In this document: piece after piece, positions 1 through 9,219 of the stretch
Position numbering within the stretch: position 1 is the first letter of the stretch
Layout: each line of letters starts with the position of its first letter
Assembly (NCBI GenBank): GCA_022494885.1
Contig: JAGVSM010003434.1
Location: forward strand, 177,916-241,915
Direction of reading: 5' to 3'
DNA: 64,000 bases
DNA from: Micrasema longulum
Lineage: Eukaryota; Arthropoda; Insecta; Trichoptera; Brachycentridae
The notes under the pieces: model-generated
Database searches by the model: none
Told to the model about the DNA's origin: nothing
Seen by the model: only the letters and a program-made list of their open reading frames with translations
Program-made: the position numbers and the translations under genes

Positions 1-99
1 CATCTGTTTTACTATCTTTTCGAGTGTATGTATCGAGACGTTAAAGGAGCTTTGTAGGGGATCGGTAGATAAATATAGACGATCGTTAAGCGTACCGTC

Positions 100-415
100 T
101 TCGTGATTTCCAAAAGTCATACAAAGTTCATGTTCAAGCGAGCATTTTTTGCTTGAATTGGGATTTATTGGAGTTTATAATCGCTTTAAAGTGAACACTT
201 TTTATTAAAGAAGCCTATTTAAACTATAAATGAAAACTATTTTTAATGTTAATGACCTAAGGAACGCGGACTAATTGTTTGCGGTCATTCCATATGGCTT
301 GTTTCGATCATATGATGTCGATATGACAAGTAGGTAGAACATACCGAGGTAAGATACAGATAGTACAGAAGTTAAGTATACCGTCTCGATATATACAGAT
401 GAAGATAGCGTTCAT
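100..415 (+). repeat. Dispersed repeat, copy 1 (inverted partner at 61.7-62.0 kb)
   Basis: About 310 bases match the reverse complement of 61,690-61,985 at roughly 80 percent by eye. Shared landmarks are TTCAAGCGAGCATTTTT, GAATTGGGATTTATT, GATCATATGA and AGTACAGAAGTTAAGTATAC. Not recognised as a known family. Confidence 0.75.
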
Positions 416-430
416 AATCAAGGCACGGTA

Positions 431-675
431 AAGCTAGGGTTTCCTAGGACAGCGGTGCCCGCATCTAAACGGCCATAGTGAACGGCAATGCGGTGGACAG
501 CCGTCGTAACGTCGACTAGAGAGTGGTTTCCTAGGGAAACGGTGTTAAATGGTGTTGATAACACCGTTTTCCTAGGAAACTACACTCTAGTCACCGTTAC
601 GACGGCTGTCAACCGCATTACCGTTCACTACGGCCGTTAAAATACGGGCACCGCTGTCCTAGGAAACCCTAGCTT
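431..675. repeat. Fold-back element, two arms of about 120 bp
   Basis: A near-perfect inverted repeat starting AAGCTAGGGTTTCCTAGGAC and ending with its complement. The arms meet at about 553 with only a few bases of spacer and contain repeated TTTCCTAGG motifs. No coding content. It is probably a hairpin MITE with CTAGGG ends; flanking duplications are not clear. Confidence 0.85.
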
Positions 676-859
676 AACAAAATAAACACAAATATCTCAG
701 AACTACAAAAATGGACTTAGGCATTTTTTGAAATTGGGCATCCAATTTTGAAATGGTTACCATACTCCCCCGGTTTACTTCACAAAGTCCAAATACCTAT
801 AAGGTACAAAAAGCCTAATTTCAGTAAAACGACAGTAATTTTCATCGTTTTAGACAGTC

Positions 860-1265
860 AGGTTTCTACAATATCAATCTCAGGGGTGCTATTCTGAATC
901 ACTCTCGCGGCACGAAAAAATTTATCATGTATTTTGTATGTAAATACACGAGATAATAAATATTTATTTATTAATTTTTAAAGCATTAACTTTTTGATCA
1001 ACCGTATTATTAAATGTTAGTAAATAATTTAACACACCGACTTTTCTGTCTACTAGTTACGAGACGTTTCCGTTATACGATGTAAATTCATTCAATCAAA
1101 CGCCAATTTAAAAAACTAAAAATTGGAACACGTTGATGTTGGCTACTAACGTCACGTGTTCTGTCAGGACGTTGGTTTTATATTTTTTGTGCAACAACAA
1201 GGCACAATGGTATCAGGGTATTGCATGCTAGTGACATTAGTGTCCTGCTAAGAGGCGGGTACGTC
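860..1265 (+). repeat. Diverged repeat, related to 13.56-13.90 kb
   Basis: Shares AAAGCATTAACTTT.TGATCAA, then GTTGGTTTTATATTTT.GTG.AACAAC and a GGTGTCCTG/AGTGTCCTG end with 13,560-13,900. This is probably one half of the fold-back family at 13.43-14.19 kb. Old and degraded. Confidence 0.5.
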
Positions 1266-2439
1266 TCGAAACCGGTAGACTTGGAAAAGTCGGTAAATGG
1301 CTACATACTATTATTTGCCAACATTCAATACATATTTATTTATTTAACTTAACTTGTGGGATAATATGCACGCACGTATGTGACACCGCGGAACTTGGCT
1401 CGAGGAGTAGGTGTAGACGCAATGTTGGATGCACGTAAAAATGGTTAAAAAAATACATAATTTATTTATTATTTTACAATTTGCGTATTTATTTATTGTC
1501 AGGCCACCTGTGGATGGTTGCGGCAGATCTAAGATTAGTCTAAATTTCAAGAGGCATGATCTGCCAGTCAAAAAAATAATTGTATTTTAGTAAGGTAGGT
1601 ACCTACATAATATAAAACAAAGAAGTCAAAAAGTACCTATTTGTATTATTTAATAGGAATAACTAAACATGTGGTTTGGGTACATGTTTATTATTACAAA
1701 TATTATTTTATATTATTCTTGTACATGTATTTTTGATGTCTATATTGTTTGTTATTCCTTTCTAATAATTTGTAAATCCATGTAACTTGCTTTTGGCCGA
1801 TGTATTGGTAGATGGCCCCAATAAAGGGAAAAAAACTTTAAAATGTCTGTTAAATTATAATGTTGATTTAGTCAACTTTTTTATGACGTAATTTTGAAAA
1901 AACGTATATTTTAAACGACGAATCGTGTTTTTTCTCTTTTCATGAGACTAAGCACACAACAGCCTTAAAAAACATACTTTGGCAAAAACCAAACCATTAC
2001 TCCTTTACCCCGTGCTGATAGGCAGAGAGGATAGAACGTCACAGCATCCGCGAGCTCTTTTTAGTGTTCTCGAGCATTTTATGTTTTGTAATATTTTTCG
2101 TATGTCAATTTATTACATTGGTACTGAAGACATTTTGATTATTCGCGTAGTTTTATCGTGTTTTGCTGCATTGTTTTTGTTTGTGGTTTGGAATTTTTAA
2201 CTAGTGTTTTTTTTAATTTAAGTACAATACATTGATATTATAAGTACATTTCTCCACATATCCGAAACCGTTTTAAAGCCCATGGGTCTTTTTATCAGTT
2301 TCTCGCATACAAAAAAGCAATGTTTTTTTGTCAATATATGATCGAGTTACTTTTTTTAAATTAAAATTTGATTCTGAAGAAAATTTATCTCATTCGTTAT
2401 ATTAAACGCGTCTTCGCAGTGTTTCTATGATTTTTGGAT

Positions 2440-2520
2440 CCTCCACTACTACTACCATCACGCCATTTTCCGTAGGGGTAGGCAGAGAGGATGGACCGCC
2501 ACAAACGTCTATCCTGACCT
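2440..2520 (-). mobile_element. LINE 3'-end scrap
   Basis: CATCACGCCATTTTCCGTAG and GGCAGAGAGGATGGACCGCC match the end of the LINE frame at 4,323-4,874 (the [15 protein letters not shown] terminus read on the minus strand). A similar scrap lies at 1,995-2,045. Confidence 0.6.
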
Positions 2521-2557
2521 CAGAGTAATAATTCGCGGCCGCAAATTATTACTTTGA
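2521..2557. repeat. Short palindrome with hAT-like MITE ends and a NotI site
   Basis: CAGAGTAATAATT and AATTATTACTTTG face each other across a GCGGCCGC centre. The arms equal the termini of the 230-250-bp MITEs at 19.0 and 54.9 kb, so this looks like two element ends with the body deleted. Confidence 0.55.
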
Positions 2558-3736
2558 GATTCTGACATTAATTCCTAGTTTCATACATTTTTATTTAAAA
2601 AAAATATTTGTTTAATTTTACAATACGCCCAAGGGGCATTTACAAAAATTATACAGGTAAGTACAAACATAGTAAGTAATAATTTTAAAAATAAACAACA
2701 TTTTTTTATACATGTAGAAACAAAAAAAGCATCCTGCAATGCAAAATAAAAAGTGAAACATTGCATAGTAAAAAAGAAAAAAATATGGATATAAGAAAAA
2801 AGTTAGAATCAAAAAGCAAATTGTAAATAACTTGTAAAGAAATCAAACAAAAAATAAATAATATATATATATACGTATAAAAAATGGTATTAACAAATTC
2901 ATGTTAAAAACAAATAATAAAAGTTTGTTTATAGCAAGTATACTTGTATATAAGATAATAATAAAATATATGGTACACAAAAATATTTGATAAATTAATT
3001 TCAGAAAGAGATAAGATAATGATAATACACATCAAAAACAGAAAAAAAAACCACGAAAAAGAAAGTTTTATTACGATCTTGTCATACATGCCCTTCAGTT
3101 CTGTCTTTGAAATGACCAGACTTAAGATTTTGGTTTATCTGATCATGCCACGTCTTCCTTAGTCGTCCCGTCCTACGTTACCGGATTCTAAAATAATGTT
3201 TTTTATCAACATATTACAACAGAGATGGAGAAAAATTTAATGAAGAGAAGTCTAGGGATTTGCATGACTTATGACCTGTCATTGGCTAGTTTCTTATTCT
3301 TTCGGTGCCTTGTCGGGTCCCCCCGACGCACTGTGGAACCAAATTCAGAATTCACGATAAAAAGTTTTTAAATATACTTTTAATAATACGCAGATAAATT
3401 TCGTATTATATTACGTTTTAAAAATAAAAAATGGCAATCATGGATGTGAAATCACGCGATTACCCGTCGCTTCAGTAGTATTGCAAGCGTGTATCATATA
3501 TTGGCGTGATGCGACGAATGCCTGTGTTTTATAAGCAATTGATATATTTTTAATAAACATAATACATTCATTATAGTACAATTCCGCCCCCTGCCCTAAA
3601 TATCTAATTTTGCAGAAATGTTCCTTAATGTTTTTTAAAAAACCTGTAAAAATTATATCCAAGTTCATCCAGCTTTTTGAAATGATTTTTTTTACGTAAA
3701 TAAGTTGTTCTGATTTACTCATGTATTTTTCATCAA

Positions 3737-4150
3737 ATGAGAGTTTATATTTTTTTATTCAGTTTATTCACTTTTATCTTACAGCTTTATATACCTCAAC
3801 TATGCATATATAATTTAAAAAATAATTCAAATACAATTAAAATAATTTATAAACATAGATTATTTCCTAGTAATAAATTAAACGTAGAGAGTGGATTCCT
3901 TAGTTTTAGAAAGTTATTTTTTTTTCAGTGCCTGAAATATGTTTACTTGAATAGGGAATTGTTCAGTAATAATTTAAATCGTGTTAGTAATATATCCGAT
4001 AGTGTTCTGTCAGTTCCCGGATGCAGAACTAAGTTCGCACAGAGGCACTCCTTACATGTTGGTCCAAGATCCTTCATTCTTCTAACCAAGGAACTACAAA
4101 ACATGAAATCACTGGTACAGTTTAAAGTAGGTTTGAGGTCTTGGATTTGA
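3737..4150 (+). pseudogene. LINE reverse transcriptase, C-terminal remnant
   Basis: An open frame of 137 codons. The last 70 residues (LNRVSNISDSVLSVPGCRTK..AQRHSLHVGPRSFILLTKELQ) are the end of an insect non-LTR retrotransposon ORF2, in the usual style of a YNTR/HS..VGP.L.N.LP motif. 5'-truncated, followed by an A-rich tail with CAAA repeats. Confidence 0.65.
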
Positions 4151-4322
4151 ATGGAAGGAGCAAATACACATTCTTAAAAAAAATGCATGCTGCAAATAAA
4201 TCATATTTTCCTAATCAGAATGTGTTAAATTGGTTTTTCTTTTATTATTCTTTTCTTTTCATGGTCATGTTATACCATATATATATGCTATAAACCATTT
4301 AAACAAACAAACAAACAAACCA

Positions 4323-4874
4323 TCACGCCGTTTCCCCGTAAGGGTAGGCAGAGAGGATAGAACGCCACAACACTCTATCTTTGCATACAGATCTCGCTTC
4401 CTCTACATTCATACATCTTCTCATGCACGCGCGCCGATTATTCCGACTTTTGACATGTCCATCTTCAAGTATTTGTTGGATTTGGTCATGCCATGTCTTT
4501 CTCGGTCTTCCTCTATTTCTGCATCCATCAACATTCGCATTGTAAATATTCTTAGCCGTTCTTTCGCTGTCCATTCGTTCTACATGTCCAAACCAGCGCA
4601 GAGCTCCTTTCTTGATTTTGTCGATAATGCTTGTCTCAGCCTTACATAATGTACGGATCTCAACATTTGTGCATCTATCGTACATAGTTTTACCACACAT
4701 TCGCCTGAGAGATCGCATTTCGACAGCATTCAGCTTACTTTCATCCCTGTTTTTCCAAGTCCATACTTCGCTCCCATACATCAGGGATGGGACCAGGACT
4801 CCGTTGTGAACTGCCAATTTTGCCTCTTGTGACAACCATTTATTTGCCAAGGTCGATTTAAGTGCACCGTTCAC
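4323..4874 (-). pseudogene. LINE ORF2 C-terminal fragment, open frame of 183 codons
   Basis: Encodes NGALKSTLANKWLSQEAKLA, VPSLMYGSEVW, NAVEMRSLRRMCGKTMYDR, GALRWFGHVERMDSERTAK and a [11 protein letters not shown] motif. This is the region after the reverse transcriptase fingers/palm of a widespread insect non-LTR retrotransposon (often mislabelled as a craniofacial development-like protein). It begins abruptly near 4,874, so it is a 5'-truncated copy. It is remarkably intact, with no stops, and so is young relative to other LINE scraps here. Scraps of the same end lie at 2.0, 2.5, 30.7 and 37.4 kb. Confidence 0.85.
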
Positions 4875-5200
4875 TCTTTTAATAATTAAAAAAGGAATGG
4901 CCCACGCTCAGACGCTGTAGTCTTTGTGGGCATTTTTTCCAATTAATGTTATAGCTTAATTTTAAGATGTATTTAGCTAAAGTGTATTTTTGTAATTATA
5001 TTTCTATGTAAAATAATATATGTATGGAATTTTTTTTTTTTTTTTTTTTAATGTATCGAGAAGAGCTATATGATAATACAAACTTTAAAAAAAATATGTT
5101 CTCAAGAGCAGTGCAAGTATTTATGAAAAATATTGGAGAAACCCAATTTAAAAAAAAAAATGTTTGATATTTATTTATTAACCTTTACGGATTATTAAAT

Positions 5201-5470
5201 TCATTTTACAAAAAGAATAAATCCTTGAAAAGTTTGAGTCTTTTGTTTGGTTTTATCTGGTATCTTATTGTATGATTTCAGTCCCTGATTTATAAGTTTC
5301 GATTGTCCTTGTCTTATTTTGTAATGTTGTATGTGGTATTGTTCTGATATTCTTGTATTATGTCCATGTTTATTACAATTTTCTTCAAGTTTCAGTTCTT
5401 TGTCTACAATAATATCAGAGGCTAACTTACGAATAAATTTTAAAGATCCTAGTTGAAAAGGTTCATTCAT
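5201..5470 (-). pseudogene. LINE ORF2 C-terminal remnant
   Basis: Encodes LGSLKFIRKLASDIIVDKEL..NCNKHGHNTRISEQYHIQHYK..SKLINQGLKSYNKIPDKTKQ. The HNTR plus KSYNKIP pattern marks the tail of a Jockey/CR1-type ORF2. A sister copy lies at 60.0-60.2 kb on the plus strand and a scrap at about 41.34-41.46 kb. Confidence 0.7.
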
Positions 5471-5970
5471 TAGTCTACTAGGTAGCTTTTTTATAATTTA
5501 AATCTTAATGCGTCATGATTCATATTATGTTTATTTCAAAATGAATTGTAAGTCATTACAGTTCCAGCATATTTAAAGAAAAAGAGAAAAATGGTTAAAC
5601 TATTGAATGGAGCTTAAGTGTTTTTTGCCTTAAACAGGTACAAATCAAAATACAACAGGGCGGCCTCTATCAGATTTTTTAGATGCTACATTGCTATGCT
5701 TATGCTGCACAGATGAGACACACAAGTATTAAGTGGACATCAAGTTGAGGTAAACATGTTTAGAATACATGCCTGAGAAACAGCCAAAATATTTAAAATT
5801 TGTATCCTTATAGAATTTTTCTTCTAAATTTTTAACAGCTTTTTCGCCGTCGTGTTTTCTCATAGTCCTGAAGCCATAGAATTAATTTGTTACCAAACGG
5901 AGAACATTCGAAAGAAGCAAAAGCAAAGAAATAAAGTAATTAATAATATTCTATCGGAGTGATATAGGTA

Positions 5971-6966
5971 CAGTAAAACCACGTTTTTACGTTTCCCCGT
6001 TTTTTACACCGAAATGTTTAGGTCCCAGTTTTTTCCATATATAATCATTAAAAAATTTAACGTTTTTTACGTTTTTCACAACCCCGGTTTTACGATGAAA
6101 ATTTTTTGAAACTCATTCGATCTGTCAAAAGACGCCAAGCCGGCCGCCGCGTTTGCCAAAAATGGTGAATATAATCAAGGTAAATACAAAAATGTGTAAA
6201 TTGTTGTCCCAAACTAAATTCAAAATAGGTTCAGTGTAATTGACCATGCGGTTGACGCATAAAGAATAAAGTATTTGCATCAATAAATTACGATGCAGAA
6301 AGTTTAAAAATTTGGCAATAGAAATATGTAATAAGTTATAAACATAATTTAGAAAGAAGATCGTTTAAACTTTAAACAGTTATCATAAAAGTGTGAAACA
6401 GTTTCGCCGCAGTGCGGGGTGTGAATAAGATATCTGTAATCTGTGGTGTGAATGACAATTGAAATTCTGTGGTGCCATACTAAAAAAAGTGATACCATAT
6501 AAATAATATTTCTTAATATTTAGGGAAAAAAACATTGTATGCATTTTATGCAAATTCAATTTTTATTCGTGTTTTTAAGGTTATAAATACATCAAATTAT
6601 TTTAAGATGTTTTATTTTATTTATTTTTGCACCACATCAGGCCAGGAGGCCCATAGAATGGTGAATTACATCACAGAACATCCAGGCTTGAGAAAAATTT
6701 CATTTTAATTTTGGTGTTCTCACCGGGAATCGAACCCGGAACCTTCCGTGTGTGAGTCAAGCGTCTTGACCACTACACCACGGAGGCCGCTGTATGTTTT
6801 TTTATAATTCAATAAGAAAACACATTGTGGTAGTGATTGAAAAAATAGAAAATATTTTGAATGAAATCGTAGGTAAATATGAATAATCCCCAATTATGAC
6901 AGTTTTTACAATTTTTCATTTACCATTTTTTGATCTCTTGAAAAACGTAAAACATGGGTTTTACTG
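5971..6966. mobile_element. Pogo-like non-autonomous DNA transposon, copy 1
   Basis: Ends are CAGTAAAACC...GGGTTTTACTG, flanked on both sides by TA, with subterminal ACGTTTTT/AAAAACGTAA repeats inside each end. The body is shared with 18,113-19,256 and 33,296-34,239 (CAAAAGACGC, a GC-rich CCGCCGC patch, GTGATACCATATAAATAA). No transposase frame. A SINE (6,627-6,790) is nested inside. The CAGT ends and TA duplication point to the pogo/Tigger branch of Tc1/mariner. Confidence 0.85.
6627..6790 (-). repeat. tRNA-derived SINE, family A, copy 1
   Basis: On the minus strand: GCGGCCTCCGTGGTGTAGTGG (A box), then GGTTCCGGGTTCGATTCCCG (B box), a CTCAAGCCTGG middle and a GGTGCAAAAATAAA tail. It shows internal pol III promoter boxes and no coding capacity. 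It is inserted in the pogo-like element, so it is younger than that copy. Confidence 0.9.
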
Positions 6967-7224
6967 TATCTATAAATAATGATGATTCTCAAACGATGTT
7001 CGGATGCCCCATTCGGGATGCATATCCTTCGTGCACTAAACTAAACGTTCCCCTTTCCTTAAATTCATATTGTGTCTTGTCAGTCTTATCCCCAGAAGTA
7101 GTTTTCTACTTGTCCAAATTTATTGTTTTAAACAATATAAATTTTTAAACTGAAATATATTTTTTTAAAACGTTTAAAGAACACTATATGGCACAAATCA
7201 TCCTTGTTAGGATGGGTTGTCTTA

Positions 7225-7560
7225 ATCAATTAAAAAAATCTCTCAAACAACGACGATTTTCAAGCACTGATTTCTTCACTCGCTCATGCTTTCTTCAGTA
7301 CTCTACATTGAAGGACGTCCAGGACAAGGCGAGTCTTCAACCGCTTCACGACCATCTTTGAACGCTTTGTACCACTCAAATGCTCTTGTTTTCAATATAG
7401 TAGTTTCGCAGGCTTTCTGCAACATTTTCAACGTGTCTGAACCAGAAATTTAGTTCGCAACACAAAATTTAAGATAAATTCTTTGTGCAGTTTTTTAATC
7501 CATAGCAAAAATCGCAAATCGCAACAATGTTTTTGAATGCTGACAGCAAACTAAATGACA
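7225..7560 (-). pseudogene. Mariner-like transposase N-terminal remnant
   Basis: The minus strand reads KACETTILKTRAFEWYKAFK, then DGREAVEDSPCPGRPSM and a stop. This is the helix-turn-helix segment and GRPS linker of mariner transposases (FEWHKRFKEGRE.VEDD.RPGRPS). The DDE catalytic part is absent. Dead relic. Confidence 0.75.
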
Positions 7561-8309
7561 GATTGCGCTTAAACTCAGCATCAATATAGAGTACAGTTGT
7601 GCCAACTTAGCAACAAAAAAAAATTAAAACAATTTTTTTTTTTTAATTACTTAGTACCGGTATGTAAATAAGAATAATCCCAGTAAAAAATAAAACACAA
7701 CATTCACATGATAGAAGGGTTTAATCAATATTTTAACAACATTACATTGTTTTTAAGTCAATGGGTAGGAACAATAATAATTGATAAGAATGTCTGTTGG
7801 AAAAAATACGTAGTTTATAAATATAATTAAATGTCTTGTCAGATTAGTTTGTAATTCATTTGTCTTAATAGCTTAGTAATAATTGATTATTGAAGATTTG
7901 ATTTGTTTTTCTTGTCTCCATCACCTCCTGAGTTTGTTGTCATTGGTCCTTCTAGTGCAAAGGAGTTAAGGATAACATATTTTAGAGAACATTTTTATAT
8001 CTAAAGAATCTCACAATGAACATATTTATCATCATCCCCAGAGAAAAACTCATCAACTAACGACTCCTACGTTTACAGACAGGAAGATGGTTTTATAAAA
8101 TAATAAATTAACATTTCTAAAGTAAGAATAACAAACAAAATTCCACATTTGAAAACTATTTTATACAGTAGAACAAACACCACCTAGACTCAAGGCCAGG
8201 GCACTTGAAACAAAATGGCTATCTTAGGGTCGGCAAATTTCGACATTCAATGTATTTTATGTTCGGTTTATTTTTTGTTTTCCTTTATGATGAGAGTGAG
8301 CATTATTTT

Positions 8310-8662
8310 TCAATTTTTCGACACCTCTTTCTGTTCAGAGTTTGATCGAGGGAATAAAGCTACTGGCGATATTTGCGCAGTTTACAGTGAATGTGCCCTA
8401 TGAATTATTGACTAATTTGTTGTAAAATAATGAAGGAGAATATATTATCGACTAAGTTGTTGGTGTTCACATAGGATGTGTCCATTTTTTTCCAAATCAA
8501 GAGAACAAGAGGACACACAAAAAAAATTACACAAATTAGTCAATAATGTATTCTCCTTCATTGTTTTACAATAAATTAGTCTACAATTCATAGCAATCTT
8601 CACCTTACACTGAGCAAACATCAACATAGATTGAACATGAACAGAAAGAGGAGTCGAAAATG
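8310..8662. repeat. Fold-back repeat (8.31-8.46 against 8.52-8.66 kb)
   Basis: Inverted arms share TTTCGACaCCTCTTTCTGTTC and TAATGAAGGAGAATA.ATTA, separated by about 60 bases. The same module forms the arms of the larger fold-back at 13.43-14.19 kb. Confidence 0.7.
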
Positions 8663-9137
8663 CTGACCTTTGTCAACTCGACATTCCATTCATAATGCTT
8701 GAAATCAAATAAAATAATATATGCAAGTAGAAGCAAACCCAACTTTACCATTTTTAAAAATATTTGACGCTCATTTTTAAATTTGGAAAAAAACAGACTC
8801 AACATGTTATCACCCAATAATCTATGCAATGTCTCGCAGCAGTCTCCTGGTGGTCTCTTCCCTTAGACAAAATCCAAAATTGTACACTTCTCCTGAAAAT
8901 GGTTTTCGTTTTGGAGAACTTAATATGTTCATCCTGGACATTGAACACTCTTGGGGCCACAAAGGAGAAAATTCTTTTATATATGCATTATATTTACATA
9001 CAATAACACAACATTTTTTTGAGAGATGAGAAGGGAATGAAATGAATACAGTTTTTGTACAAAGAATACAAATTTAAAAAAAAAACTTTAAATTCCTAAA
9101 TCAGTAGGTAAACGCTTGGATGGATGATTTTTATGAA

Positions 9138-9146
9138 GCATTTATT
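9138..9146 (-). promoter_or_regulatory. Candidate poly(A) signal of THOC2
   Basis: Minus-strand CAATAAATG lies at the end of the presumed last exon, giving a canonical AATAAA. The sequence below about 9,030 turns into repeats, so a short 3' UTR is likely. Confidence 0.4.
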
Positions 9147-9219
9147 GAAATAAAAAAGGATATTGTTTGTCTCTGGTTTCTAGCCGCTCGTGGGATCTAT
9201 CTCTGTATGGAGATTTTTC
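9142..9219 (-). CDS. THOC2: THOC2 probable terminal exon, frame uncertain
   Basis: A good acceptor (TTTATTTGTAG) at 9,220 opens an exon. In the phase delivered by exon 25 it reads GKISIQR and stops at the TAG at 9,199-9,197. In another phase it reads [20 protein letters not shown] and five more codons to the TAA at 9,144-9,142, whose bases overlap an AATAAA poly(A) signal. The second reading looks more like a THOC2 tail, but needs a missing small exon or an alternative donor between 9.2 and 11.2 kb. I could not find one. Confidence 0.45.
   Translation of the reverse strand, partial: EKSPYRDRSHERLETRDKQYPFLFQ

Noticed and set aside
3438..3722. Minus-strand open frame of 94 codons
   Set aside because: AT-rich, no conserved motif, and borders a LINE remnant on the other strand; most likely chance.
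6720..6790. tRNA genes at SINE heads (also 16,621, 23,435, 28,640, 56,740, 57,600)
   Set aside because: They have A and B boxes but do not fold into a complete cloverleaf with an acceptor stem, and all continue into shared SINE bodies.
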